NCBI GenBank assembly: GCA_963971225.1
Contig: OZ020270.1
Span: 29,821,123-29,885,122 of the forward strand
Origin: Melieria omissa
Lineage: Eukaryota > Arthropoda > Insecta > Diptera > Ulidiidae
Reading direction: 5' to 3'
DNA: 64,000 nucleotides
Part shown: positions 1 through 11,300 of the stretch, piece after piece
How the letters are laid out: the number at the start of each line of letters is the position of its first letter
How positions within the stretch are numbered: position 1 is the stretch's first letter
The notes under the pieces: model-generated
Database searches by the model: none
Seen by the model: the letters and a program-made list of their open reading frames with translations, nothing else
Told to the model about the DNA's origin: nothing
Program-made: the position numbers and the translations under genes

Positions 1-103
1 GGCTTAAGACATTCCCAAATGTTAAAGCCTTTTGAGGTCATATAGATACACACAGGTACCCAAATTTTATGCATCAAAATGAATATATTCGTTTATCTAC
101 ACT

Positions 104-345
104 TCTATATTACTACACAAAAATCAATGTGACGATGTTTTTTTGAGCCACAATCAGGCAAAACAAACTAAACCGATTTGGATGAAATATGCAACAAACG
201 ACTTTTTATATGGGGAAATTGTACATAGGCTATATGAGGGCATAAGGGCTTTAATATAATCGACCACGCCCACTTTCCACGCTCTGCTCTGCCCCCCCTA
301 TAGGGATATAAATTAGCGAAACGATTATGTGTTTCATTGGGGCAA
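104..345 (+). mobile_element. Helitron-like 5' end fragment
   Basis: The segment starts TCTATATTACTAC, runs through a motif ending in gagccacaatcaggc, then an accgattt motif, and ends in gggcgtgg-type sequence. The same order appears on the minus strand at 30.9-31.0 kb, at the 5' end of the Helitron called there. No 3' end was found, so I call it a fragment. It recurs at 32178-32419 in copy B. Confidence 0.45.
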
Positions 346-455
346 CATATTTCACCTGTGATTGAAATGTGTATGTAACACTGTTTTTTCCAACATATGT
401 TACAACACACATTTCCAGCGCGATACCCACTGGACTATCGAGGCCGGCCGACCAA

Positions 456-844
456 TTTGAGTGTTTCTATCGGGGAAAATTTGACGGGGTCGTCACCGGC
501 ATGAAAACATTCGACAGAAAAAATCAAACTCAATTGTTTAGGGCCTTTATTCTTATTGAATAATCAGGCATTTTAAAAAATTAATTACGTCGCCGTGAGC
601 AAAGCCGCGATATTTGCTAAATATCGTTCGTAAAATAAGTCACTCCAAAGTATTTTTTGTAAAAACTAGTTGTTCAATGTATGACCGGTAATAACGGTGA
701 TTTCATAATTAATTCTTTAAAATATTTGATAACTCGATAAGTATAAAGGCCCTAAACAGTCGAGTTGGAGTTTTTTGTTCGATGTTTTAATGCGGAGGAC
801 TTGTCCAAAACTCGTCAGATTCCCCCGGTAGAAAGACTCGACTA
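456..844. repeat. MITE with long imperfect terminal inverted repeats
   Basis: Positions 456-550 and 743-844 are inverted relatives: both ends contain a variant of gtttctatcgggg, and both inner ends carry tttagggcctttat or its complement. The arms are about 90-100 bp with roughly 75-80% match by eye. There is no coding potential. A non-LTR element is inserted at its right end, so the outer flank cannot be read as a target duplication. The copy B equivalent is 32530-32918. Confidence 0.6.
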
Positions 845-878
845 GGTTAGGTTAGGTTAAAGAAGGGGAGTGTGTCAC

Positions 879-912
879 AATCACAATGGGCCCTGTTGGG
901 CCCATTGTGATT
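879..912. repeat. Perfect 15-bp hairpin in the 3' UTR of the non-LTR element
   Basis: AATCACAATGGGCCC at 879-893 and its exact complement at 898-912 are separated by the tetraloop TGTT. It lies about 35 bp from the 3' tail of the retrotransposon, so it may be part of the RNA structure recognised by the element's reverse transcriptase. That role is inferred. Copy B has it at 32953-32986. Confidence 0.85.
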
Positions 913-943
913 CTCTTCATTCTCATTTCACCGGTGCCTTCCC

Positions 944-1890
944 CTATCTGTTCGGTTTCCTGTAGATCCAGACCGGATCTTTTGGGAACCATTTGGTCTT
1001 CGCGAGGAAGTTGTGTAGATCAGTGATCTGTGCATCCGCTACCTCCACAAGTTCACCGAAGAACCTTGCCCCAAAAGTTTGGAGCCGTCGGTTCTGTAGT
1101 GATGGACAGTGGCAAAGCAGGTGTTCGACCGATTCCACTGCCTCCTCGTCTCCACAGCTTCTGCATAAATCGTCGGTCGCCAGACGCCATTTGCATAGCA
1201 TTACGCCGATGGCGCAGTAACCATGCGCATAGTATGCGTGTCGAGGAGCAGCAAGCTCTTAGTTCTTCTCATGTTCAGCGCTGGCCACAGCGTGCGAGCA
1301 ATCTTACAATCGCTCCTGGTTGACCAGGCTCTGTTTGTAGCTTGAATGAGCCACATTCCGATTGAACCCGCTGTGGCAGAGAGCGGTGGTAGCACCGTGT
1401 CGACCGCCTCACTAGCAGTCATCGCTGACCCTGCACGAGCCAGTTCGTCCGCGTGCTGGTTCCCATCGATATTGCTATGTCCGCGAACCCATCGCAGACT
1501 TACCCTGCAGTGCCTTATACTGACCAGCGCGCTCCGGCAGTCCAGCACTACCTTCGACTTGACCACAGCAGATTCAATTGCTTTTAGAGCAGCTTGGCTG
1601 CCCACACAAATGATGGCCTCATTAAGTGTGGAGTTTTTGATATGCTCGGCTGCTTTCATGACGGCAAAAACCTCTGATTGAAAAACGCTGCAATAGTCCG
1701 GCAGCCTGTATGACCAGTCGACCTGCTGCGTTCTACAGTAAACACCAGCACCAGTTCCCTCCTCTGTCTTCGAGCCGTCCGTAAAGTAGACCGCTGACGC
1801 GTCATTAACTTCGGGCTCTTGCCAGCAATCCCTGGAGGGATACTCGATGGGTATCTTCGAATCGAAATCGTTTCGCTTTATCAGATAATC
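944..1890 (-). pseudogene. Non-LTR retrotransposon RNase H domain and C-terminal zinc-binding region
   Basis: On the minus strand the sequence begins in a YFTDGSK-like motif near 1770-1780 and continues to WVRGHSNIDGNQHADELA near 1460-1500, the classic RNase H signature of I- and jockey-related elements. It runs in one frame to a stop at 1201. The next frame (1201-944) carries CRSCGDEE and CHCPSLQNRR, a CCHC-like C-terminal zinc-binding motif, so a small deletion near 1210 broke the reading frame. The endonuclease and reverse transcriptase are missing. The same break is present in copy B (33018-33733), so it predates the duplication. Confidence 0.85.
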
Positions 1891-2521
1891 AGTGGACTCG
1901 ACTAACTACCGACACTAAGCAAATAAACACATAGAGGTACCACGCAGTACACAATTTTTCAGTAGGTCCCACACGTACTTCGGCTATACGAAATTTGTAG
2001 CTGGCTTCGTCAAACTTCAATTTTCGAAGTTCATCTTCATTCTTTGTGGGATGTTTGACAAGGAACATCAATGGCGAGCTGTGCTATGCTGATGAGCACG
2101 AAACGGCGCGCCGCGGCGCACAGTAGCTCAATTTGTCATTTCAGGTTGCAAAATTAATAACTTCTGAACGAATAGAGATAATTGGAAAATTCATCAGGCT
2201 ATTATATTCCAAAAAATAAACTCAATTGAGGTACAGGGTGCTTCGTAATATTTTGTGAAAGTTCGACTTACTGTAAATAAGAATAATGCGAGCAACAATG
2301 ATGAGTTTTAGTTGCAAAATGAATGAAAATACATTAAAAAAGATTAAAAGTAATAAAAAATTTAAGAATAAGAAAGAGTCAAATTTAAAGATAAAAATTC
2401 ATAAATTTCTCTTTCAAAATGAGAACCAGAATTCGAAAATTTACGTAAAAAGCCAATTTTTTTTGGACAATCCTAAGTTCAAAAACAATGCTAAAGTTTT
2501 ATTATGACTATATTTGATGGG

Positions 2522-2844
2522 ATGGGCAGCCGCCGTGGCTCAGTTGGTTAGTGCGTTGGACAACGAGTCGAATGCAGAGCGACGCAAGTTCGAATACTGC
2601 ATGTAGTAACACCTAAAAAAAATAACGGGAAACTCGTTTTCTCTTTCGGTGGCTGTCCTCTGAGCTGGAAATGGCAAACCTCTGAGAGTAAAAATTGCCT
2701 ATGAAAAAGCTCCCAACCTGCCGTTCGGAACCGGTAGATCCCTTCCACCCGCGTACAAATTCACACGCACAACACGGGTGGTTGCGGGAAGCTAGGCCTT
2801 AGTCTCGCGTAAGCGGGCTGTCGTGCCAGTCAATTATTAATTAT
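2522..2844 (+). mobile_element. tRNA-derived SINE, full-length copy
   Basis: The 5' part contains tggctcagttggttagtgcg (A box-like) and gcaagttcgaatactgc (B box-like) 30-40 bp apart, as in a tRNA-derived RNA polymerase III promoter. A roughly 200-bp body and an AT-rich tail follow. The 13-bp direct repeat TATATTTGATGGG at 2509-2521 and 2845-2857 flanks it. It has no coding potential, and a cloverleaf with a paired acceptor stem is not evident, so it is not a functional tRNA. The copy B equivalent is 34596-34918, and a truncated inverted relative lies at 31240-31404. Confidence 0.85.
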
Positions 2845-2857
2845 TATATTTGATGGG

Positions 2858-5190
2858 TAGCACATTGGGTGGGGGGAATACTGTTTTCTATTCTTTTAAC
2901 ACGACCGGGGCTTGCTGGTAAAACTGCTTCCACTATAAAGCCTTTCATTTCCTCCTGATCCATATTTTATTTTATGATCAAAGCTTCTGACAGGTGGGTG
3001 GTAGTTATTGTTTCCATTGCCTCTATAAGCTTCCTTTTTTAGTAAATGACGCACAGTCCTGAATTGACCTTTCGGCCTTCCCTTTCCCGCCTTTTATGTC
3101 GATGGTTGGTCATCGCTTATGTTACGTGCATCGGAGTTAATAATTTTTTCCAACCACTCCTCAAGCTCCAACCAACTTCTCAACCACTCCAGCTCATTTC
3201 AACTTTATAGTGCGATAAGTCCTAGATATCTTCTCTTTAGTCGTAGGTATATTGGCTGCACGCAAACTCTCTTCGATGTAACCAATTTCTTCAGCGATAG
3301 CCAGAACGAACTTCTCCTTTGTCTTCGAAATAGTAAATATTTCAAACAGCTTGGAATTTTTCAAAAACATATTTGTGCTGAAATCTTCTTCGGTTTAGTT
3401 GCAGTATCGGAGTGGAAGTGTTGTCTAGTTCAAATTAGATTCGAAACTAACTTCACTTACTCCAAACTCCTTTATTTATAAGTGGGATTTGCATATGCAT
3501 TCAAATAGCAGGTACTAAGCTTCTAGTACTAGCAGGTACCTAAACAGTTGCTAGGTTTTCAGCCCAGACACATAAGTGGGTTTTAGGCAGTGCACATAGA
3601 TATAAGTCTGCTTTTTGTTTTTCAATAACTAATTGTTTCATTGGTGCGGTTCAACTCAAAGACTAATGGCGACTGACTGCGTTTTGCTCAAATTAAAAAA
3701 AAAAATTTATGCCAGGCACAGTGTTAGTATTTTGTTAAAAACAAAAACATTACATCAAAGGATACATGATAGCTGTTTTCCGGAAATTAAAGCCAACTTG
3801 TTTTTCGTACGTGCGAACTGCGCATTCAGCAAAAGTACGCATTACTTCGAGCTCACAGCAATAAACGTAAAAAAAAGTCGACTTAATATGGAGTTGCAAG
3901 CTTGTATCACATCTTAAATGAAGCCAAAATCCAAATTTGCATGCCCTGGCAACAATTATAATCGCGTGTAATTGATTCACTATCAAAATCTTGACGAACT
4001 TGTCCGAACGCACGCACCCGAAAGCACAAAATTGCTTTAGGTGGCCACAGAAAAATCGCTTTAAAATCCAGTCGGGCAAAACACCCGATCTCTTCAGGGC
4101 AGTACTCACAGAAGACTAGTGAACTAATTTCCCAAAGACGGAACTCTGGCAAGTATGGCATTTTTTTTAAAGTCTATCGAAAGTTCAAAAAGTGTGATAA
4201 AAACAGTGCTTCAAGTGAGTGCCTATGAAAAGACAACAACCAAATTGTTTTCTATATTTAATTAGTTACTACAAATGCCTTCTTTTACGATGCTGGTGCA
4301 AAAAGTTTCAATCGATTTGCTCCTTTCCGTATTTTAAAACTTCAGCTTTGCTGAAAAAGTGCAAATTGCTCATATTATTTTACACTCTAAAAATTGCTCA
4401 ACTTTGACGGGCTCTACAAGCAAAACTATTTGTCCACTTTGGTTAAGGTTTCGGATTTATAAGGTCCAAGCGTTTATCTATCGGACGAGTGTAACAGAGT
4501 TCCCCAAATCGAATATGATAAAATTGACTTTTGCAACCTGCGTCGGCAGAATCAGCCACTGTGCGGCGTATCGTTTGCAAATTCGAATATGCAAGGGTGT
4601 GTGTCCGTGTGAAAATAAATGTGCGTGTTGCTTGTGTATGCGCTGAGGCGAATGAAAACAATACGAGCAACTGCACAAGATGAAAAGCAAATTGAATTTC
4701 CATGGCTTTCGGTTCTGTTATGAATAATGAACCATGTGAATTCTCAAAGGCGTACAGTAGAGTGTGCGTTCCTATTGATAAAAAACCAAAACCATGAATT
4801 TCTGCTGTGCAATGTTGGCATTCGTGTAGGCTACGTTGCCTTCTGGCCTAATAAAATTCATACCGATACATTTTTCAAATTCATATATTAACAGCAACAT
4901 ATTACTATTTATTATTATCATTTCCTTAAAATTTATATTATTTATTTATTTTATTTATTTGATGTGTTCTTTAGTATTTTTATTGCATTCTTATTTTTCG
5001 TTTTACTTGCAATGTGCTCTCTTAAACAAGTGCAATTTGTTCTTAGCAAAATTATTAAAAAGTAATCTAATATAAATTGCTCATGTTCCCAACAAGTAAA
5101 CGGTTCTGAAAATCACATTTTGTATTAATCTACTTTGTTACGTTTGCAACACACAAATTGTACAAAATCTTTTTATATTGGCGGAATGAA
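2858..5190. other. Non-coding stretch of the duplicated block, no gene recognised
   Basis: The sequence is AT-rich with only short open frames that match nothing I recognise. The frames seen here also occur in copy B, with changes that do not favour coding constraint. It contains the TA (3338) and CGAT (4288) sites that took insertions in copy B. I see no RNA gene or repeat of known type. Confidence 0.6.
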
Positions 5191-5227
5191 AGGTTTCCTT
5201 AAAAATCAATCAATCATTTTCTTGAAA

Positions 5228-5591
5228 TCAAAAAATGAGTCGATTGGAGCTTTTAGTTAAACTACTATTAAAATAGTTGAAATTGTTAAAAAATATAAAC
5301 GTTTCGTTTCTTTGAAAATCACAAAGCTCATCTTTTATTAGCTTTTTGCATTTATAATAGCCAAATTTTTCAATAGTTTTCATCAATATGAAACCAGAGA
5401 AATAACGAAGGGAACCATCACTCATATGTTCATTTTTTATAATGCCTCAGGCATTTCAAGATTTCGCTATCTCTGCATCAAATATATCCCTTGATAAGCA
5501 AAATTCGTATAGCATTTCATTGTCAACTTCCAACAAACTGGTATTATTGTCAATTGTTATAAATGAACCTTCGTCAGTTGGTTCACAATTG
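5228..5591 (-). pseudogene. P-element-like transposase relic, truncated (copy A)
   Basis: The minus-strand frame matches the C-terminal part of the better preserved relic at 43948-44538, including the SDGSLRYFSGFIL stretch. Compared with that copy it has an internal deletion near 5500 and ends at 5591, where the sequence diverges. It has no catalytic region and cannot encode a transposase. Confidence 0.65.
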
Positions 5592-6464
5592 GAGTGAACA
5601 CCCAAATTTTTGCGTGGAGTACTCTAAATAGTGAACAATCGACAACCTCTAAATAGCGAACAAAATTTGGAAAGAAATTTCAGGCAAAAAAGCAACAAAA
5701 AACACAAGAAGGAATCAAAAATGAAAGAGAAGAAATTTGTATTTTTGCTGTTGATTGTTACAAAATAAGCTGTTTCTTGACCTGAGTGGTTATGTTTTTT
5801 GTCGAATGCAAACCGATTGTGGTTGAAAGTGGACTTGTTTATGTGTATCTAAAACTTTGTGAACGCAAAGGTCTATTCGCTAGTTCTTTCAATAAGCATA
5901 CATTTATGTTTTCCTACTAATTCATTTTAATTATCTCTTGAATTTATATACACAAAGTGTATTTTGAGCAAATAAAACACGTTTTTGAACAAAAATTTTA
6001 ACCTTGATAGAGTGAACAACCTCAATACTGTGAACAGGCCTTGCAATAAACCATCCATTTATTTCTGAAATATTCATTTTTCGGAAATTTAAAAAGCTGA
6101 ACATTAAGGGACCCGAAATCATTCCTATAGCTCCTTTGACAGGAAAAAATAGCGCCTTTCTTGTTATTTTTACGCTTTTTGTCGCCATTATTTATATTCA
6201 TGATAAAAACTTGATGGCGTTAATACAAGTAAAATCAGGTCAACTTTCTAAAAAAGGGTCGTCAACAAAATTTTTCGGGCATTCAACCACGTCAGATTTC
6301 GCTTAAATTTTTCAATTTTAACAAAAAAAAATTAAAAATGTTTTTAAATCAGTTAACGCAAGGCATACGAAAACACGCAACCAGACAGTGCAACGATTAG
6401 ATTGATAATGAGCTGTTCTCAGCAAATTTGTTGAAGCGAAAGCGATTGCCAACGAAAAAAGGTA
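5592..6464. other. Unassigned stretch with repeated GTGAAC motifs
   Basis: Variants of aatagtgaacaa and acctctaaatagcgaac occur near 5625-5665 and again, in the same orientation, near 6010-6040. This resembles the subterminal sequence of pogo/Tigger-type transposons, but the two runs are direct rather than inverted and no transposase is recognisable. An 85-codon minus frame at 5931-6188 runs across this area and I do not accept it as a gene. Confidence 0.35.
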
Positions 6465-6468
6465 TACA

Positions 6469-6866
6469 AGTTTCTTTATTTATTTTCTTTTCTTGGAGCT
6501 TCGTGAGCTCCGTTCTACTTAAGCTGCCTTAGTGAATTAACCGCCACCAATTCTTAAACCTACCCTAAAGCCCTACTCCGTGCGCGCCGTATCGTTTCGC
6601 TGATCTTGCAGCTCGTGCAAGCGATCGATCGACCATCAGCAGCAATGTCCACGATTCGCTGATCTTGCAACCCGTGCAAGAATCGAACGATCGATCGCCA
6701 GCAGCATTGTTCGAATCTGCTGACGGCAGCTACCGCGAAGTAGCTGGGTCGGTGGCCTGCGCTGGCGACGACGACAGCAGTGTTGTTTGCTTACGCAACG
6801 ATGTAGCGGGCTGCAGAGTCGCCGGTTTAATTTGTGGCGGCGGGTTGCGACGTCGTCGGGTTAACT
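6469..6866 (-). repeat. 3' LTR of the errantivirus-like element
   Basis: 398 bp, matching 13055-13452. It contains two palindromic motifs, CTTGCA-N5-TGCAAG, at 6605-6621 and 6664-6680, each followed within a few bases by CGATCGATCG. The env frame ends inside this LTR. A purine-rich tract (aagcaagggagg on the minus strand, about 6867-6878) abuts the LTR and is the likely plus-strand primer. Confidence 0.95.
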
Positions 6867-8304
6867 CCTCCCTTGCTTAGATCAAGGCCGCCCTCGGTCT
6901 TGGCCAAATTTCCTACGACCTCACGGAGCTCGATTTTCCTGCTTCTCTTCTTTCGGCGCCGCTTTATTACCAAGATTGCGTAGCAAGCAATTAAAAGGAT
7001 AGAGGTTAAGCAACAGGCCACCAGAGGGTGCGTCACCAATTTTTGCTTCATTTCGCCAATAAAATGCAGGTTCTCCATGTTCATTCGGTGCAGGAGGGGA
7101 AGACTCAAGATGTCCTGATGGCCAGTTATGTTTAGCAGGGGGAGCGCAGCCGTAATAGGTTGACGCATCGGAACTCCTTTCCGGTTGACATACGTGGTGC
7201 CGTTGATTTGGACTTCTCCCTCAAATGTCAGGAGATAAGTGCCGGTGACAGTTCTTTCAGTATCACCAGTCCCTTGCACCCTGACAGTACCGTCATTGAT
7301 TACAACGATACCGTCGTCTATGACAACTAATGGGTCCAGATGGTTAGGACGAGTTTTGCAATGTGCCACGCCGCCGGAGAACAATTGTAGAGCGCAGGTC
7401 GAATCAGTCCTTTCCCTGCAGAATGTCGACGTTGTTGTTGGGGCGCACTCAACGACCGCCACCGTCAGTCCACTACAGTCGGCCACGACGCTACTATCCA
7501 GAAGAGACAGGACCATTCCGTTGTGCGCGACCGGGAAAATGCTAACTTTCTTACAACTAAGCTTAGGTTTAGGGTACTTTATAATAATATGTAGAACATC
7601 ATTATTCTGCAAAACCTTAATACTAGATACTTCCATAACTTCCGCTACACTTACACTTGTGAGCTGCTCGTTAACCACTAGCTTTATGTCCGAATCATCT
7701 AGGACTGTCGGATTTACAACGTTTAATTTAGCTAGTGCAATAGAAAGCATTAAGTTCTGAATTTCATTTGTTAGAATTCTATTTCTGGCCAAGGCAACCT
7801 CATAGAGGTGAGCAGTGTCAATTTGTTTCTTCTTGGCCTCCCCAAGGAGAGAGTTGACAGTCTCAGTAAGTTTATTTATTCGCTCTTGAGTTTTTGTATT
7901 AATGACTACCTGTCTGTTGTTTGAATCAATGAGCTGCGCCTGATCGAATTTTACCTGTTCGAAATCATCAAAATCGGGAGTACCGGCAACTACTTTCAGG
8001 GCTGTGCCTAAAACATTCAAACTTCGGTCTATGGTGGATGTCTAGGGTTGAGAGAAGTGCCCACAAATGCCTGTTGTCTACCTCCAAGATCTTCCTCATG
8101 TGTGATTGCGGGAAAAGATCCATCATTCGGTTGGTATCCTCAATCATCTCCACGTAGGCGGTCAGGTTCGTTGTATGCCTGAGGTACTGATAATTCTGCC
8201 AGATGATCACATCCCCGTCCAGAATTGGAATATAATCAGATTGGGTGTAGTCAGTTAGTTTGTAACCCGTCGTCATCGCGGCAAGGAGCAAGAGGAGAAA
8301 TGAC
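6827..8304 (-). pseudogene. Envelope-like gene of the errantivirus, disrupted by one frameshift
   Basis: This is the third gene of the element. The N-terminal frame (8291-7968) opens with a hydrophobic leucine-rich stretch that would act as a signal peptide. The C-terminal frame (8020-6827) has the LGTALKVVAGTPD stretch conserved near the start of the transmembrane subunit of errantivirus envelopes, an NGT glycosylation site, a membrane segment (about codons 330-350 of that frame) and a basic tail. The two parts lie in different frames and overlap at 7968-8020, so a one-base shift in this interval breaks the gene. The last codons run into the LTR. There is no obvious start codon upstream, which fits expression from a spliced RNA. 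Confidence 0.85.
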
Positions 8305-8318
8305 CTGCAAGTGCAAGA
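8305..8318 (-). promoter_or_regulatory. Likely 3' splice site for the env subgenomic RNA
   Basis: On the minus strand, a pyrimidine-rich run ending cttgcacttgcag lies directly before the env signal peptide region and after the pol stop at 8370. Errantivirus env genes are known to be translated from spliced RNA, so this AG is the best acceptor candidate. The donor was not identified. Confidence 0.45.
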
Positions 8319-8369
8319 TTAATGATTTCGTCCTCAATCATTGGCATGTGAAAAACTGCGACGAGGTTC

Positions 8370-11300
8370 CTACCTAAGGTTGTCCTTATGGACCACCCTC
8401 CCATTAATAAGAACCGTAGTTCCCAAATCAGCTTCTACCTTTTCTTCCACGTAGAGTGGTGTGAGTTTATTGCCCAATCTTCTGTTGGTTTTTACTAACA
8501 CTGTATCTCCCACCTGAAAATTTCGATGTTGTCTTGTTCTGTTGTGCCTTCGTAGTTGTATCTCCTGCGCTTGTGAAATTCTATTCCTTATTTCTTCTTT
8601 GAGCTCGGCTGGGGCCGAGTGAATTACATCCAGTGGTGTTTTGTTGATGACGGAGTGGACTGTTCCGTTATATTTTATAGTTGCGTGTAGCATTAGGTCA
8701 ACCGTGTCCTCGATCCTCGTGTCGAGTTTTAGGCACCTTGCGATTTCGAGCAGGGTGCTATGAAACCTCTCCACTTGGCCATTGGAGGTGCTATGCAAAG
8801 GTGGGGCGTTGACTATCTCGACGCCAAAATGGTTTAACAAGATTGACCTTATGGTTTGGGAGTTCAGGGATGCCTCATTGTCACAGAAAATTGTTTTTGT
8901 TTGCGGGAAAATATTCATCAATTGCAAAATTGGTGCTTTTATGTCCACGATTGTGCGGGATAATAATGGCTGGACAACTGCAAATTTCGAGAACTTATCG
9001 ACACAGGTCAAGAAATATTTTCTATCTGTGGAAAATATGTCAATATGCAGAATTTCGCCGGCATATGACGGAATTGGTGTTTCCCCTATTAGCTCTTTTT
9101 TTGGGTGACGGTCGTATTTTGCTTTTGAACATGTTCTACAATTTGTAACCACCTCGTTTGCCAGTTTGGTCATTTTTGGGAAGAAGTAATCAAACATAAC
9201 CTGTTTGACGTTCTCTTGGGCTGCTCTGTGAGCCCGGTTATGTTCGTTAGTCAGTATTTCTCTCTGTTCGGTAATATTAAATACGTCGGTCACTAAACTT
9301 TTTGAATGTAAAAACCTCGTCGCCGGGAATAGCTCAATTAATCTGTGCTGAATGTGAGCCAAAATTGGGAGGTCGCAATGAATCGCATTTACAACATCCG
9401 GCTTTACCACACGGCTGATTGCCTCTATAAGTTCATTCTTGTCCGAGAAATAAACGAAATGTCGTGTCTTTTTTCCAAATATTATAAATGTACGAGTCGA
9501 GGCCGACTCTCCATTTTCAATTATAATTTGGTTTCTATAGCAATTTACCGGTTTCTCAGTTGCCTCGATGGTGTAAGTCATAGACAACTCACTATGAATC
9601 GTAGCAGCATCGGAATGTGCTTGCTCATGTTCCAAGACGTTTATACTCTGTCGTGATAGCGCATCAGCGACAAAGTTTTCTTTTCCCGGTTTGTAGATTA
9701 CTTGGGCATTGTGCTCATCGATAAATGCCTTCCAGCGTTTTATCTTAGCATTTGGGTTTCGGTCTGACACCGCAAATGTTAAGGGCTGGTGATCAGTAAA
9801 AATATTTAAGTTTTTTACTCCATACAAGTAATTACGTAAGGATTTTAGGGCCCATACAATGGCCAGGAGTTCCCGCTCGTTGGTTGCAAAATTCAACTCC
9901 CTGTCCTTCAAGGTTCTTGATATCATTGTGATTGGCCTCCCATCTTGTGATAGGACAGCCCCAAGACCATACGAGGAAGCGTCCGTCGTAAGATCGAACG
10001 GCTTCTTGAAATCAGGGTACTGTAACATGACGTCCTCCGACGTCAGAATTTCCTTCAACTTGTCAAAAGCTAGGCGCTCCCTGTCACCGAATTGTATGTC
10101 GATTCTTTTGGACCTGTGAGCGCTCACCTTACCGTTTTCCCCCTTAAGAAGGTCGGTCAAAGGCTTTGCAATGGAAGCAAAGTCCTTAATAAAACACCTA
10201 TAGTAGCTAGCGAGCCCCAGAAATGATCGAACACCGAATAATGTGGAAGGTTGCTTGTAGTCCCTAATGGCTGCTACTTTATCGGTACTTGTCTTTATGC
10301 CTCCCCGTGATATGGTAAACCCGAGGTATTCCACCTCGTTCTTGAAGAAATGCGATTTTTCTTGCGAAACTCTCATATTTGCCTCGAACAGACTAGTCAA
10401 CACCAAGTCAATGTCCCTAACATGCTCTGCTTCAGTTTCAGAAAAGATGATTACGTCGTCGACGTAAACGTAGCACCTTTTGCCAATATGCTCACGGAGG
10501 ACATCATCAATAGCCCTTTGGAAAATACTGGGCGCGTTCTTTAATCCAAACGGAAGTCGGCAGAATTCGTATTTTCCGTTGTTGACGGAAAATGCCGTTT
10601 TCTCCCGATCCCGCTCCGCAAGCTCAATTTGGTGAAACCCTGATTTCAAGTCGAGGGTTGTAAAAAATTTGGCCTTCCCGAAATTTGACAAAATTACCAT
10701 GACGTTGGGGATTGGGTACTTGTCAGCGATTGTGAGCTGGTTTAACTTCCGAAAGTCTATTACCAGACGTTTCTTTCTGTTGCCTAACTCATCGACGCCT
10801 TTTTTATCTACAACCCAAATGGGGTTGTTATAGGGCGATTTGGACGGCCTTATAATGCCGTTTCTCAGTAAGTCCTTTATTTCGCTATTCACGAAATCTG
10901 ACACACCCATAGGATATGGGTATAATTTGGAGTAGATTGGTTCGCTCACTTCGGTCCGAATGGTGGCGACAATGTTTGTGTTAAACGGCAGCATCTCGTT
11001 TGGATCTGCAAACGTTTTTATTCTTTTTTTCAACATAATTTGAAAGTCGGCCCTTACTGATGGAGGGACTGAAATATCGTCCACCTTTGTAAAGTTAACG
11101 TTTGCGCATTTGTAAAACTGGATCGGTTCTGATCCAGAGTCGGAATGTGTCTCTCTACTCTTTAGACAAATTGTGGCGTTCACCCGCGTTAACAAGTCGA
11201 GGCCAATGATGCCGTCGAAAGTATCAAGATCAGGTAAAATGAAAAAGGTGCTGTCTCTACCAAATATATTCAAAAAACATTTAGAAGTTATATTATTAAA

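Larger units (their letters stand above)
845..1894 (-). mobile_element. 5'-truncated non-LTR retrotransposon (I/jockey-type)
   Basis: A 10-bp direct repeat, GACTCGACTA, at 835-844 and 1895-1904 flanks this segment. On the minus strand it contains the end of an RNase H domain, a Cys/His C-terminal region, a short 3' UTR with a perfect hairpin, and a tail of about three CCTAA units. Truncation at the 5' end with a target duplication and a short repeated tail is typical of target-primed reverse transcription. The copy B equivalent is 32919-33968. Confidence 0.88.
1..5591. repeat. Segmental duplication, copy A (left edge cut by window)
   Basis: This block matches 32075-44365 in the same orientation at an offset of about 32,074 bp. 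The first 3.3 kb is nearly identical, with only scattered substitutions and one-base indels. The match continues through 5.1 kb with somewhat more change and is clearly weaker from about 5190 to 5591, where a segment near 5195-5225 is replaced and part of the P relic is deleted. Copy A lacks the two insertions that split copy B, so TA at 3338-3339 and CGAT at 4288-4291 are their empty target sites. The left limit is outside the window. A real duplication and an assembly duplicate are both possible, but the private insertions in copy B argue against two reads of one locus. Confidence 0.93.

Noticed and set aside
168..410. 80-codon minus frame repeated at 32242-32484
   Set aside because: It lies in Helitron end and adjacent repeat sequence and is open in both copies only because the copies are nearly identical.
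841..862. Interstitial telomere repeat (TTAGG)
   Set aside because: The three units sit exactly at the 3' end of a non-LTR element next to its target duplication, so they are its tail.
2286..2507. Lysine/asparagine-rich 73-codon frame, also in copy B
   Set aside because: AT-rich low-complexity frame with no recognisable domain, and substitutions between copies change amino acids freely.
2527..2600. A true tRNA gene
   Set aside because: A and B boxes are present but the stems do not pair, and the segment continues into a repeated SINE body with a target duplication.
5931..6188. 85-codon minus frame as a host gene
   Set aside because: It overlaps repeated GTGAAC motifs that look like transposon subterminal sequence. 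No domain was recognised and there are no neighbours in frame.
8782..9148. Plus-strand frames inside the errantivirus pol region
   Set aside because: These are shadows of the strongly supported minus-strand pol frame.
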